The notes under the pieces are model-generated. The model saw only the letters and a list, made by a program, of their open reading frames with translations. It was not told the DNA's origin and searched no databases. Below, piece after piece: positions 48,279-58,196 of a DNA stretch of 62,547 bases. The position numbers and the translations under genes were made by a program. Numbering within the stretch: position 1 is the first letter of the stretch; each line of letters begins with the position of its first letter. The stretch is from Armatimonadota bacterium (GTDB lineage: Bacteria; Armatimonadota; Chthonomonadetes; Chthonomonadales; CAJBBX01): positions 1-62,547 of the forward strand of contig JAPLCQ010000078.1 of assembly GCA_026392115.1 (NCBI GenBank). The letters run 5' to 3'.

Positions 48279-49412
48279 ATGACCGACCTCGAGCGTTTCG
48301 TCGCCTGCATGACCTACCAGCCTGCCGACCGCCGGCCGAACCACGAACTGGGGGTCTGGCCGCAGACCATCATGCGATGGCGTGACGAGGCGCCCGAGGC
48401 GATCAAGGACTTCTGCTGGAACTGGTTCGTGGCCGAACCGGGCCTGGCCCTCGACCGACGCGAGTACGTGAGCCTCAACTACTCCTTCATCCCGCCCTTC
48501 GAGCACGTCATGCTGGAGGAGACCAAGGATTACGAGATCTTCCGCGACGGCCTGGGCATCACCCACAAGGCGCTGAAGGAGGGCACCGTGGGCGGCGGTC
48601 GCATGTCCATGGACCAGTACCTGGCACACCCGCTCCGCACGCCCGAGGACTGGCCCGACATCAAGCGGCGCCTGCGGCCATCGCCCCAGCGCGTCCCGGC
48701 GGACCTGCCCGCCCAGGCCGAGCGGTGGCGCAGCCGCGACTACCCGCTCATCCTCGGCCACAACTGCCAGGCCACGGGCTTCTACTGGCGCGCCCGCGAG
48801 TGGATGGGAACCGAGGAGCTCTCCACGGCGTGGTACGACTACCCGGCGCTCTGCCACGAGATGATGGAGTTCTTCGCCGACCTGATCATCGAGACCAGCA
48901 GGCCCGCGCTGGCCGCCACCAACGTGGAGTACTTCTGCCTGAACGAAGACCTCTCCATGAAGTCCGGCCCGCTGCTGAGCCCGGCCACCTTCCGCAAGTT
49001 CATCCTTCCGCACCTGAAGCGGCTCGTGACGTTCATGAAGTCCAACGGCGTGCGCTGGTTCGCCCTGGACACCGACGGCGACCCGACGCCCTTGATCCCG
49101 CTCTTCATGGAGGCCGGCGTCGATATCCTCTGGCCCATCGAGCGCGCCTCCGAAGTGAGCCCCATGGTCTGGCGCAAGCGGTTCGGCAAGGAGCTGCGCC
49201 TCTGGGGCGGGGTGGACAAGCGCGTGGTGGCCCGCGGACCCGCAGAGACTCGCGCGCACCTGCTGGAGATGGCTCCGCTCATCGAGGAGGGCGGCTTCAT
49301 CCCCTCCATCGACCACACCGTGCCGCCGGACATCTCCTGGGACAACTTCCGCCACTACATGGACGCCAAGCGCGACCTGCTGGCCGGCGACTTCGGCAAG
49401 CTGGCCGGCTGA
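48279..49412 (+). CDS. URO-D-like (uroporphyrinogen decarboxylase superfamily) protein
   Basis: A 377-residue protein of the URO-D/MtaA-like superfamily: ERFVACMTYQPADRRPNHELGVWPQT at the N-terminus, FGHNCQATGFYWRARE-like core, WFALDTDGDPTPLIPLF and GIDHTVPPDIS near the C-terminus. Orphan members in this kind of carbohydrate-rich genome act on unknown substrates, sometimes transferring methyl groups, and are not the haem-pathway enzyme. It lies 90 bases after the NagB-like gene and 17 bases before the aminotransferase. Confidence 0.8.
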   Translation: MTDLERFVACMTYQPADRRPNHELGVWPQTIMRWRDEAPEAIKDFCWNWFVAEPGLALDRREYVSLNYSFIPPFEHVMLEETKDYEIFRDGLGITHKALKEGTVGGGRMSMDQYLAHPLRTPEDWPDIKRRLRPSPQRVPADLPAQAERWRSRDYPLILGHNCQATGFYWRAREWMGTEELSTAWYDYPALCHEMMEFFADLIIETSRPALAATNVEYFCLNEDLSMKSGPLLSPATFRKFILPHLKRLVTFMKSNGVRWFALDTDGDPTPLIPLFMEAGVDILWPIERASEVSPMVWRKRFGKELRLWGGVDKRVVARGPAETRAHLLEMAPLIEEGGFIPSIDHTVPPDISWDNFRHYMDAKRDLLAGDFGKLAG

Positions 49413-49429
49413 ACGCGGACCCTCGCCCG

Positions 49430-50863
49430 ATGACCCACGACCTGCCGGGGACTCCGTGTTGCGCCAGGGCCGCCGAGTGCCCGGAGTACGCCGCCACGCG
49501 CTCGCTGGACGACCTGCGAGCCGCAGACTACTCGCGCCTGGATCGCCTGGGCCACGTCTACCTCGACTACACCGGCGGCGGCCTCTACGCCGAGTCGCAG
49601 GTCCGCGCGCACGCCGAACTGCTGCTCGGCAGCGTCTTCGGCAACCCGCACTCCATCAACCCCAGCTCCCTGGCCATGACGCGCCTGGTCGAGGAGGCGA
49701 GGCAGGCGGTGCTGGATCACTTCCGCGCGCCCGGCGACGAGTACGTGGTCATCTTCACGCAGAATGCCAGCGGGGCCCTGAAGCTGGTGGGGGAGTCCTA
49801 CCCGTTCGGGCCGGGCGCCCGGTACCTGCTGACCTTCGACAACCACAACTCGGTGAACGGCATCCGGGAGTTCGCCCGGGCCAAGGGCGCCGGCGTGGCC
49901 TACGCGCCGGTCTTGCCGCCGGAGCTGCGCCTCGATGAAGCTCGGTTGGAGGAGCGCCTGCGGGAGCTGCAACCCGGCCGGCGTGGCCTCTTCGCCTACC
50001 CGGCGCAGTCCAACTTCTCCGGCGTGCGGCACTCGCTGGAGTGGGTGGGCCGCGCACAGGCGAAGGGCTGGGACGTGCTGCTGGACGCCGCGGCGTTCGT
50101 GCCGACGAACCGGCTGGACATCGGGGCGCTGGGGCCCGACTTCGTCACGCTCTCGTTCTACAAGATGCTGGGCTACCCCACCGGCGTCGGCGCCCTCATC
50201 GCTCGGAAGCGGGCACTGGCGAGGCTGCATCGGCCGTGGTTCGCCGGCGGGACCATCACCGTGGCCTCGGTGCAGCCCGACCGGCACTACCTGCAGGAGG
50301 GCGCCGAGGCGTTTGAGGACGGCACGCTGAACTATCTCTCCCTGCCGGCGGTCACCATCGGCCTGCGCCACCTCTCCGCCGTGGGGATCGACACCATCCA
50401 TGCGCGCGTGCGGTGCCTGACGGCCTGGCTGCTCACCGAGCTGGAGGGGCTGCACCACGCCGGCGGCCTGCCGCTGGTGCGCCTCTACGGCCCATGGGAC
50501 ACGCGCGACAGGGGCGGGTCGATCACGCTCAACCTCTTCGACCGCGATGGGCGTTTCGTGGACCACCGGGTCGTCGAGCATCTGGCCACGGAGGAGGGCA
50601 TCTCGCTCCGGGCCGGCTGCTTCTGCAACCCGGGCGGCGGGGAACTGGCCCTCGGCATCTCATCGGGCGAGTTGACCTCCTGCTTCATCAAGAACCGCCA
50701 GCGCATGACGCACGACGACTTCCGCCGATGCATCGACGACAAGAGCACCGGCGCCGTGCGCGTCTCCGTGGGCCTCGCCAGCAACTTCGCCGACGTGCAC
50801 CGCTTCGTGCAGTTCGCCCGCCGGTTCCTCGACCGGGCCGTGGCCGACCTGGCGACCCCGTAG
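49430..50863 (+). CDS. Class V aminotransferase, Moco-sulfurase-like
   Basis: A 477-residue PLP enzyme. The Schiff-base lysine is K245 in SFYKMLGYPTG, preceded by DAAAFVP of the PLP-binding strand. A GCFCNPGGGE motif near residue 400 resembles the Cys segment of Moco-sulfurase-like cysteine desulfurases. The ATG at 49430 follows the URO-D-like stop by 17 bases. It could desulfurate cysteine for an unknown acceptor, or act as an aminotransferase on a product of the neighbouring genes. Confidence 0.8.
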   Translation: MTHDLPGTPCCARAAECPEYAATRSLDDLRAADYSRLDRLGHVYLDYTGGGLYAESQVRAHAELLLGSVFGNPHSINPSSLAMTRLVEEARQAVLDHFRAPGDEYVVIFTQNASGALKLVGESYPFGPGARYLLTFDNHNSVNGIREFARAKGAGVAYAPVLPPELRLDEARLEERLRELQPGRRGLFAYPAQSNFSGVRHSLEWVGRAQAKGWDVLLDAAAFVPTNRLDIGALGPDFVTLSFYKMLGYPTGVGALIARKRALARLHRPWFAGGTITVASVQPDRHYLQEGAEAFEDGTLNYLSLPAVTIGLRHLSAVGIDTIHARVRCLTAWLLTELEGLHHAGGLPLVRLYGPWDTRDRGGSITLNLFDRDGRFVDHRVVEHLATEEGISLRAGCFCNPGGGELALGISSGELTSCFIKNRQRMTHDDFRRCIDDKSTGAVRVSVGLASNFADVHRFVQFARRFLDRAVADLATP

Positions 50864-50867
50864 GCGA

Positions 50868-50907
50868 AGGGCCGCCTCCCTGCCCGCGAAGGCATCGAGG
50901 CGGCCCT
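50868..50907. terminator. Bidirectional hairpin between converging genes
   Basis: Perfect 11-base arms AGGGCCGCCTC (50868-50878) and GAGGCGGCCCT (50897-50907) separated by 18 bases lie between the converging aminotransferase and GH20-like genes. Confidence 0.65.
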
Positions 50908-50935
50908 GTTGCCGCGAAGGCGCAAGCCCGACCGG

Positions 50936-51877
50936 CTACCCGGCGGCTTCCCACTTCCCGCGGGCCTCTGCCACCTGGGCGATGGCAGCCATGTGCGTCT
51001 GGCGCTCGGCCTCCAACGTGGGCATCCACGGTGCGTGGAGGAAGCCCTGCAGGTAGTCCGGCGCGATCCGGCCCTTGCAGTACTCCACGGTGCGCTCGAA
51101 GTTCACGTCGTTGCCCCAGTTGCTGCCGGTGGGCATCTGATCGTAACCCTTCGCCTGCAGGTCGTCGTAGAGCTTCAGCTCCGGCACGTCGGCGTCGAAC
51201 CGGTCGCCGTAGTACCAGTTGCTCTGGACGGCCGTGCGGGGCATCTTGGCAAAGAAGACCTCGGGCTTCGTCCATGCGTAGTCGGACCAGACCCAGGGCC
51301 GCGTGCCGGTGGCGCCGACGGCGTGGAGCATGACCTCCAGGTCGCGCCACCAGAGCTCGTGCTGCCGGACCACGGCGTACTGGTACTCGGCCTGGTGCGC
51401 GAAGGTCTCCTCGTCCATGCCCAGGTGGAAGGCCACCGGGCAGGAGAAGAGGGTCGAGACCTCGGCGATCAGGTCGCGCACCACGGTGTAGTAGGTATCG
51501 GTGGAGACCATGCGCCCGTAGGGACCCAACCAGGCGTCGTGCGCGGTGGAGAAGTTGAGCTTCGGGACCGGCTCGAGGCCGATGGAGCGGAGCCGGGAGA
51601 GTTCGTCGCGGAGCTTGGTGACCGACCACGCGCCCTCCACGCCGATCTCCGGGTGGCTCTGGTACTCCACGCCGTCGCCGAGGTCCAGCACCACCATGTT
51701 GATGCCGGCGTCCACCATGGCGGCCGTCAGGTCGCGCCAGAGCCGGTCATCGAACCGCAGGTAGGGCTTGTAGCTGATGTACTGGGCCGCCTTTCCCCAC
51801 CGGTCCGTGGGGCGGTCGCACCACATATTGAAGCTGAGATGTGCCAGGTATGCCCACTGCAGACACCCGTTCGGCAT
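50936..51877 (-). CDS. GH20-like TIM-barrel glycosidase
   Basis: A 313-residue protein. The catalytic-pair motif FHLGMDEE at D155-E156 resembles the GH20 hexosaminidase HLGGDE. The barrel strands (INMVVLDLGDGV, LEPVPKLNFSTAHDAWL, RPWVWSDYAW) fit the family. There is no N-terminal signal peptide, so it may be cytoplasmic. AAGGAGAG 6-7 bases upstream supports the start at ATG 51877. Beta-N-acetylhexosaminidase or a related activity is inferred from the D-E pair. Confidence 0.6.
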   Translation of the reverse strand: MPNGCLQWAYLAHLSFNMWCDRPTDRWGKAAQYISYKPYLRFDDRLWRDLTAAMVDAGINMVVLDLGDGVEYQSHPEIGVEGAWSVTKLRDELSRLRSIGLEPVPKLNFSTAHDAWLGPYGRMVSTDTYYTVVRDLIAEVSTLFSCPVAFHLGMDEETFAHQAEYQYAVVRQHELWWRDLEVMLHAVGATGTRPWVWSDYAWTKPEVFFAKMPRTAVQSNWYYGDRFDADVPELKLYDDLQAKGYDQMPTGSNWGNDVNFERTVEYCKGRIAPDYLQGFLHAPWMPTLEAERQTHMAAIAQVAEARGKWEAAG

Positions 51878-51923
51878 GGTCGCTCTCCTTGGCGCCCGGG
51901 CCGGTCGTCACCCGGCGGCGCCG

Positions 51924-52907
51924 TTACTCCAGCACGAGATGGTTGATCAGACTGTCGATGGCGCCCAGGTCCGCGTCGCTGAGCGTGAAGGCCAGGGCTC
52001 CCGCGTTCTCGCGCGCCTGCGCCGCGTCGCGGGCGCCCACCAGGGCCGCCGTGACGCCGGGTTGCCGAACCGTCCAGTTGATGACGAGCTGCGCGAGCGT
52101 GGCCTTGTGCTCGGCCGCGAGGGGGCGCATCTCGTCCAGCATCCGGTTGACCCGGCGGATGTTCTCCGGTTGGAAAAAACGGTCTCCCGCGCGGCTGTCG
52201 CCCTCAGCGAACGTGTGCTCCGGGCTGAACTTGCCCGTCAGGAGGCCGCGCTGCATGGGGCTGTAGACGATGACGCCCACGTTGTTCGTACGGCAATACG
52301 GCAGAATGTCGGCCTCGATTCCCCGGAACACCATGCTGTAGGGCGGCTGCAGCGAAGCCACGGGGAAGACCTTCCGGCAGGCGTCGATCTCCTCGGCGGT
52401 GAAGTTGCTGACGCCGCCGGCTAGGATCTTGCCGGCCTTGTGCAGCTCAACCAGCGCCTCTATGGTCTCCTCCACGGGCGTGGTATGGTCGCGCCAGTGG
52501 CACTGGTAGAGGTCGATGCGGTCGGTGTTGAGGCACTTGAGGCTTCGCTCGCACTCCTCGATGATCCGTTCCTTGCGGGCGTTGCGGTAGACGTCGGCGC
52601 CGCCGTCCTCGTTCAGGTGGAAGAAGTACTCGCCCTCGGCGATGTCGCCCCGGAGGCCGAACTTGGTGAAGATCTGCACCTCGTCGCGCCTGCCCGCCAC
52701 GGCCCGCCCCACCAGCTCCTCGGACTTGCCGAAGCCGTACACAGGCGCCGTATCGATGGATGTGATGCCCAGGTCGATGGACGCGCGGATCGCCTCGATG
52801 GCCTTGCGCTCATCGGTTCCGCCCCACATGGCCCCGCCGATGGCCCAGGCGCCGAACGTGATCACCGATGCTCGAACCGGGCTGGACCCCAACTGCCTTG
52901 TCTGCAT
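51924..52907 (-). CDS. Aldo/keto reductase
   Basis: A 327-residue AKR-type oxidoreductase with the full catalytic tetrad: D52 and Y57 (SIDTAPVYGFG), K82 (FTKFGLRGD) and H137 (LYQCHWRDH). AAGGGAG at 7 bases decides ATG 52907; an earlier in-frame ATG is less well placed. It lies upstream of the GH20-like gene with a gap of 46 bases and could process a released sugar. NADPH use is typical, not shown. Confidence 0.9.
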   Translation of the reverse strand: MQTRQLGSSPVRASVITFGAWAIGGAMWGGTDERKAIEAIRASIDLGITSIDTAPVYGFGKSEELVGRAVAGRRDEVQIFTKFGLRGDIAEGEYFFHLNEDGGADVYRNARKERIIEECERSLKCLNTDRIDLYQCHWRDHTTPVEETIEALVELHKAGKILAGGVSNFTAEEIDACRKVFPVASLQPPYSMVFRGIEADILPYCRTNNVGVIVYSPMQRGLLTGKFSPEHTFAEGDSRAGDRFFQPENIRRVNRMLDEMRPLAAEHKATLAQLVINWTVRQPGVTAALVGARDAAQARENAGALAFTLSDADLGAIDSLINHLVLE

Positions 52908-53150
52908 GCTGTAACTCCCTTGGTGTTGCATCACCGATGGAGGATACCCCTGCCCGCGCGCGTTGCCGCGCGGCTCGGCAGCCTGCCGCCTGGGGCATGG
53001 CGAAAAAGCGCGTGAGGAACCGGGCGGTCGTGGCCGCGACCGCGCCGCAAGCGGTCCATAATGTATGGAGTATGGCGCAGACCCGGATGTGATCGCCATC
53101 GACGGACCCCGGCGCATTACCCGGATAGTCTCACCGTGGCCCAGAACCCA

Positions 53151-54221
53151 ATGTCCAGGACCGGAACCCGCCCAATGAGCCCATTGCACGCGGCCGCGCA
53201 GACGGTTCTACATCTCAGCCCGCAGTTGGCACGGGCTGTCTCGACCCGACTGAACGTCGGCGGCGCCGCCGCTCCTCGCAGGGCGGCCGATGACGACAAC
53301 GCCCACCACCTCGCCTATCTGGCCGAGGCCATACGCACGGGCGATGACGCGCTCTTCGTCAACTATGCGCAGTGGCTCAAGGTGCGCTACGCCACCAAGC
53401 CGCAGGCCGGCCAGTCCGTGGAGTCGGTCCTGCAGGCGCTGCGGCACGCCATCATGGAGTGCGCGCCCGGAGCGACGGCCGGCGCCGCCGTTCCCATCCT
53501 CGACACGGCCCTGGCGGCGCTCCCCGGTTCGCCGGACACGGCGCCGAGCTACCTCGATCCTGACGCGCCCTACGCCGCAACGGCCCGCCGGTACCTGGAC
53601 AGGCTCCTTGCCGCCGACCGCAAGCAGGCGGCCGACCTGGTGCTGCAGTCCGCTGGCGACGGGGCGCCGATCCGCGACATCTATGTCCATGTCTTCCAGC
53701 CCTGCCTCCGCGAAGTGGGCCGCCTGTGGCAGATGAACAGAATCTCCGTGGCGCAGGAGCACTACTGCACCGCCGCCACCCAGCTTGTCATGGCCCAGCT
53801 CTGCCCGTACGTCTTCTCAGGGGTCACGTCCGATCGCCGAATGGTGGCCACGTGCGTAGGAGGCGAGCTCCACGAACTGGGCATTCGGATGGTGACGGAC
53901 CTCATGGAGATGGCCGGCTGGGACACCTACTACCTCGGCGCCAACATGACCACGGACGGCATCCTGGCGGCCATCGAGGAGTACGACGCGCACCTGCTGG
54001 CCCTCTCGGCCACGATGGTCTATCACGTGCATCTGGTGGAGGAGACCATCGCGGCGGTGCGCGCTTCGGAACGGACCCGCGCGGTCAGCGTGATGGTGGG
54101 CGGGTTCCCATTTCTCGTCTCGCCCGATCTCTGGCGAACCGTGGGGGGCGACGGTTTCGCGCCGGACCCGGATACCGCGATCGCCGTCGCCGACCGCCTC
54201 GTCCCAGGAGGGAGTACATGA
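53151..54221 (+). CDS. CarH-like cobalamin-binding sensor protein
   Basis: A 356-residue soluble protein. Residues about 140-220 are the helical cap of a B12-binding sensor, with the CarH-type motif W-X9-EH (W193, E203-H204). Residues about 230-350 are the cobalamin-binding Rossmann domain, with ELHELG (cobalt-ligand His at H241) in place of DxHxxG. There is no recognisable MerR-type DNA-binding domain at the N-terminus. Light- or oxidant-dependent cobalamin chemistry would drive a conformational change. The stop overlaps the kinase start by 4 bases (ATGA). The start is ATG 53151, with 53175 as an alternative. Confidence 0.85.
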   Translation: MSRTGTRPMSPLHAAAQTVLHLSPQLARAVSTRLNVGGAAAPRRAADDDNAHHLAYLAEAIRTGDDALFVNYAQWLKVRYATKPQAGQSVESVLQALRHAIMECAPGATAGAAVPILDTALAALPGSPDTAPSYLDPDAPYAATARRYLDRLLAADRKQAADLVLQSAGDGAPIRDIYVHVFQPCLREVGRLWQMNRISVAQEHYCTAATQLVMAQLCPYVFSGVTSDRRMVATCVGGELHELGIRMVTDLMEMAGWDTYYLGANMTTDGILAAIEEYDAHLLALSATMVYHVHLVEETIAAVRASERTRAVSVMVGGFPFLVSPDLWRTVGGDGFAPDPDTAIAVADRLVPGGST

Positions 54222-55300
54222 GCGCCGGTATCGTCGGAACCGCAGGCGTGGTGGTTCTATGCACTGCGGAAGGCATGGTCCAGGAGGTGCTTCACGATTC
54301 CATCGGATTGGCGCCGCAGGTAGGGCGGCCCTTCACTCAGATCGCGGAACCGGAGAGCCTCGCCAAGCTTGAGGCGTTCCAACAAGCGCTGGTTGAACAG
54401 GGCGCCGTGCTGGGTTGGGAGATCAACGTCGCCATCGACGGTGTCACCGTATGCCTCGGCCTCAACGGCGCCGTAACCTCGACCGGCATCTTGCTGATGG
54501 GTTCCGCCGTACCGCTGGGCCTCTACGACGAGGTGACGCGGCTGAACAACATGCTGGCCAACCTGCAGCGGAAGATGGCGAAACAGAACGTCGCGATGGA
54601 TCGCCTGAACGCGCTGAAGGATCAGTTCGTGGGCATGGCCGCCCATGCCCTGCAGACGCCCAACGGCGCCATTTCCGTGCTCGCCGAGGCGCTCCTGGAG
54701 GAGTTGGATCCGACGCTGTCCGAAGTGCACCGGGAGTACCTGGAGACCATCCGGTCGTCAGCCGAGTACGTGCGCGTCCTTGCGGGTATCTACCTGGACG
54801 CCGCGGCCATCGGCGCCGGCGCCATGCGCTTCACCTTCGCGCCGACCGACCTCGCCGACCTGGTGAGCCGGAGCGTCAAGCTGCATCGCACCGTCTCTGC
54901 GCGGCTCCACGACAGCGCGGCGCTGACGATCGAGGGCTCCGGCCCGCCACTGCTGCTGGATAAGGGCAAGATCGAGGAGGCGCTGCACAATCTGCTGGAC
55001 AACGCCGACAAGCACTCGCCTGCCGGGGCCCTCGTTGAGATCGACCTGGCCTTCGGCGAGGAATCGGTGCGGCTGAGGGTGACCGATCACGGCCAGGGCA
55101 TGTCGCCGGAGGAGCGAGCCGGCTTGTTCCAACCCTACCAGGTTACCGGCGCGTCCAAGGACAAGACGGGCGTGGGTCTGGGCCTGAGCATCGTGCGCAG
55201 GATCGTCGAGGGGCATGGCGGCAACGTGCGGCTCGAGGAGACCCCGGGCGGCGGAGCAACGTTCGTGGTGACGCTGCCTCTCCGCGTCGCGCCCGTCTAG
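54218..55300 (+). CDS. Histidine kinase coupled to the cobalamin-binding protein
   Basis: A 360-residue soluble kinase. An N-terminal PAS-like segment (residues about 5-100) is followed by a dimerisation helix with H143 in AAHALQTPNG and a HATPase_c domain with N (NLLDNADKHSP), G1 (DHGQGM) and G2 (GVGLGLSIV) boxes. The residue after the phospho-accepting His is Ala instead of the usual Glu/Asp. It overlaps the cobalamin-binding gene by 4 bases. No response regulator is encoded in the pair; the downstream hybrid kinases carry receivers and could be partners. Confidence 0.85.
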   Translation: MSAGIVGTAGVVVLCTAEGMVQEVLHDSIGLAPQVGRPFTQIAEPESLAKLEAFQQALVEQGAVLGWEINVAIDGVTVCLGLNGAVTSTGILLMGSAVPLGLYDEVTRLNNMLANLQRKMAKQNVAMDRLNALKDQFVGMAAHALQTPNGAISVLAEALLEELDPTLSEVHREYLETIRSSAEYVRVLAGIYLDAAAIGAGAMRFTFAPTDLADLVSRSVKLHRTVSARLHDSAALTIEGSGPPLLLDKGKIEEALHNLLDNADKHSPAGALVEIDLAFGEESVRLRVTDHGQGMSPEERAGLFQPYQVTGASKDKTGVGLGLSIVRRIVEGHGGNVRLEETPGGGATFVVTLPLRVAPV

Positions 55301-58077
55301 CCCGCGGGCGCGTTCCTCTCCGGGCCGCTGAGCGACCGGCGGACCGCTTTGAGCAGGTCGTCCCGAGTGAAGGGCTTGCCCAGGAACTCGGCCCCCGCCG
55401 CCAGGACGCCCCGCTCCATCACGACGTCGTCCGTGTAGCCCGACATGAAGATGCGCCGCAGGCCCGGACGCTGCTCGGAGAGGCTCTGAGCCAGCTCGTC
55501 GCCGGTCTGGCCGGGCATCATGATGTCCGTGATCAGCAGGTCGATCGTGCCGGCGAACTCCGATGCCAGTTTGACCGCCTCCTCGGGTGTCGGCGCCGGC
55601 AGCACCGTGTACCCCGCGGCGGTCAGGAAGCGCCGGACGGTCGCCAGAATCGACCGCTCGTCCTCGCAGACCAGGATGGTGCCGCTCTGTTGCGGCGTCC
55701 CTCCGACGGGCTCGGCGATGGAAATCTGGTCCTTCGGCGCAGGTTCGACCCCGGCCACGCGGGGCAGCATCACGCGGAACACGGAGCCCGCGCCGGGCTG
55801 GGATTCAATGTCGACGTAGCCGCGCGCCTGCTTCACGATGCCGTAGACGGTGGCCAGGCCCAGTCCGGTGCCATGGCCTATGCCCTTTGTCGTGAAGAAG
55901 GGCTCGAAGAGGCGTTGCACCGTCGCTTGATCCATGCCGCACCCGTCGTCTCGGCAGGCGAGGACGGCATAGGCCCCGGCGGACATTCGCCCGTCGTGGC
56001 GGGCCTCGGCCTCGGTTACCTCGATCGCGCAGGTCGACAGCACGATGTGGCCTGAGCCCGAGACCGCGTCCCTGGCGTTGACGACGAGGTTCATGACGAC
56101 CTGGTCGAACTGCGCCGGGTCGATCAGCACGGTGGCCGGCTGGTCGGACGGCGACCAGGTCAGCTCGATCGTCGGGCCGATCAGCCGCCGGAGCATCGCG
56201 AGCGTCTTGCCGACGATGTCGTTCAGGTCCGTGTGCCGAGGCGCGGTGACCTGCTTCCGCGAGAAGGCCAGCAGCTGGCGGGTGAGCGACGTGGCCCGGC
56301 CCGCGTCCTGCGCCAGGGCGTCGAGGTACTCCCTGGCGCCGTGGTCGGCGGCCACATGGTCGCGGGCCAGGTCGATGGCGTGAACCATGCCGGTGAGCAG
56401 GTTGTTGAAGTCGTGGGCCACGCCGCCGGCCAGACGCCCCATGGCGTCCATCTTCTGCGCGTGGAGCAGTTGCGTCTCCATCTGCGCCCGCTGCTCCTCG
56501 GCCCGCTTGCGCTCGACGATCTCCTCCTGCGCCTGCCGATAGAGCTCGGCGTTGCTGAACGCCACGGCCGCGGGAGCCGCCAGGGCCTGGAGCAGTCCCA
56601 GGTGCTCGGCCGTGTAGGCGTTCTCCTCCAGGGTGATCACCTGGATGACGCCGCGCACGCTTCCATCGATCGTCATCGGCACCAGCATCGCCGACCGCGG
56701 AACGCCCTCCTCGTCGAACCGCTGATCATCCGACTGGGCGATCCGCCCGCTGTCGTCCAGATAGCAGGACGGGGGGGGTCGCTTCAGACGGGCGCGGTAG
56801 TCGTTGCTCAGGATGGGCTCGCCGCTTCGGATCACGTCGCCCTGTATGCTGCTCCCCTCGGCGCCCAGGGGCAACGACGGCAGTGTCGCCGGGTCATGCT
56901 CATGGTCGCCGATGATCGCGAGGAGGCACCGAATGACCCGATCTTCCTGCGAGTAGGAGGAGACGGTGACACCGTCGCACGGCATCAGGTCGTGGACCCA
57001 GTTTCGCAGGCATCGAAGCACCTCGCCGACATCCAAGGCCCGGCTCAACTGCTGGCTCGCCTGGCTCAGAGCCATGAGGCGGCTCTGGCTTCGGCGCAGG
57101 GCCTCGCGGTCCTTGTCTTGCTGAACGCGCGACCGCAGCGCCCTGATGCCGTAAGCGACGTCCTTGGCCAGCCCGGCCAGCATCTCGCCTTCGCCGGGCT
57201 CCAGCGGCACGCTCCCTTCGGCATCGATCATGATCGCGCCGATGACTTCGCCGTCGACCTCGAGCGGCAGGGCGACGGCGGAGTCGCATTGGCGCCTGAG
57301 TTCGGTCGCCGTCCCGCCGCCCGGGGTCCGGGGCATCTCCCAGGAGTAGATCGGCTCGCGTGCGTTGAGCGCCGCCGCCGCCGGGCCGCACCGATCCACC
57401 GTGAAGCTCGGATCATCCAGGCAGCAGAAAGCGCAGCCGAAGTGGGCCACGGGCAGCAAGGGCCGCTCGGGCCCGCCATCGACGAGCCCCGCGCGAACGC
57501 CCCGGTAGTCGCCGCGTTCAGCGAGCAGGCGGCAGACGTCGGTCAGCAGGGCCCCCTCGTCCGTGGCGCGAACCACGGCCCGCCTGCACTCGCCGATGGT
57601 GGTCAGGTACCGGTTGGCCCGCAGCGCCGCGCGCTCGGACAAGACGCGGCGGCCCACGTCGCGGATGGCGACAATGGCGCCGGGGCCGCCCTCAACGGCA
57701 AAGGGAGCGGCGGACACGTCCACGGGCGTCTCGGCGCCGTTTTCGTGCAGCAGGGTCTGGGTCACCGGCGCGACCGGGTGCAGCAGGCCGACGACCGCGT
57801 CCAGGTGCCGCGCCACGGCATCGCGCTCGGTCGGAACGACCAGACTGGCCAGCGGCCTGCCCAGGAGCGCTTCCGGGCTGTGCACGCCCACGAGCCGGGC
57901 GAGCGGGAGGTTGGCAGTGACGATTCGACCGGCGGAGATCAGGCACGAGGGGTCCGGCGACTGGAGACAGGCTGCGCCGACCGAGTCGGTCGCCTGCCCC
58001 GAGGCCTCGTAGCCTTGCGCCGCGGCGAAGCGACCTGCGTCGATTCCGGCCGGGCCATGGTCTCTGGGTTCTCGCAT
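55297..58077 (-). CDS. Hybrid sensor histidine kinase (PAS-GAF-GAF-HK-receiver)
   Basis: A 926-residue cytoplasmic sensor with no transmembrane segment. PAS is at about 35-145, the first GAF at about 165-310, the second at about 335-520, then a coiled coil, H-box [11 protein letters not shown] with H555, HATPase_c ([25 protein letters not shown]) and a C-terminal receiver with phospho-acceptor D851 ([10 protein letters not shown]). The first GAF has a cysteine cluster (C215, C218, C219 and C230) that might bind a metal, haem or Fe-S cluster. The gene converges with the kinase at 54218-55300, overlapping by 4 bases. It is preceded by its own GGGTATAAAG promoter motif. Confidence 0.9.
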   Translation of the reverse strand: MREPRDHGPAGIDAGRFAAAQGYEASGQATDSVGAACLQSPDPSCLISAGRIVTANLPLARLVGVHSPEALLGRPLASLVVPTERDAVARHLDAVVGLLHPVAPVTQTLLHENGAETPVDVSAAPFAVEGGPGAIVAIRDVGRRVLSERAALRANRYLTTIGECRRAVVRATDEGALLTDVCRLLAERGDYRGVRAGLVDGGPERPLLPVAHFGCAFCCLDDPSFTVDRCGPAAAALNAREPIYSWEMPRTPGGGTATELRRQCDSAVALPLEVDGEVIGAIMIDAEGSVPLEPGEGEMLAGLAKDVAYGIRALRSRVQQDKDREALRRSQSRLMALSQASQQLSRALDVGEVLRCLRNWVHDLMPCDGVTVSSYSQEDRVIRCLLAIIGDHEHDPATLPSLPLGAEGSSIQGDVIRSGEPILSNDYRARLKRPPPSCYLDDSGRIAQSDDQRFDEEGVPRSAMLVPMTIDGSVRGVIQVITLEENAYTAEHLGLLQALAAPAAVAFSNAELYRQAQEEIVERKRAEEQRAQMETQLLHAQKMDAMGRLAGGVAHDFNNLLTGMVHAIDLARDHVAADHGAREYLDALAQDAGRATSLTRQLLAFSRKQVTAPRHTDLNDIVGKTLAMLRRLIGPTIELTWSPSDQPATVLIDPAQFDQVVMNLVVNARDAVSGSGHIVLSTCAIEVTEAEARHDGRMSAGAYAVLACRDDGCGMDQATVQRLFEPFFTTKGIGHGTGLGLATVYGIVKQARGYVDIESQPGAGSVFRVMLPRVAGVEPAPKDQISIAEPVGGTPQQSGTILVCEDERSILATVRRFLTAAGYTVLPAPTPEEAVKLASEFAGTIDLLITDIMMPGQTGDELAQSLSEQRPGLRRIFMSGYTDDVVMERGVLAAGAEFLGKPFTRDDLLKAVRRSLSGPERNAPAG

Positions 58078-58169
58078 CAGAATCTTCCCTGTCGCTCGGA
58101 GACTGCGCGGCCCCCGCGGTCGATGCCCGTGCGGTGCGGGCGCCGGTCAAAGCTGCCCAAAACAGTCAA

Positions 58170-58179
58170 CTTTATACCC
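58170..58179 (-). promoter_or_regulatory. Candidate promoter -10 motif GGGTATAAAG of the first hybrid kinase
   Basis: The 10-mer GGGTATAAAG lies about 92 bases upstream of the kinase start; an identical copy stands ahead of the paralogous kinase at 60755-60764. No convincing -35 is visible. Confidence 0.45.
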
Positions 58180-58196
58180 GATGGGCGCCCGACGCG

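Noticed and set aside
53061-53150. Longer N-terminus for the cobalamin-binding protein
   Set aside because: The extension (MYGVWRRPGCDRHRR...) has no SD and looks like intergenic DNA.
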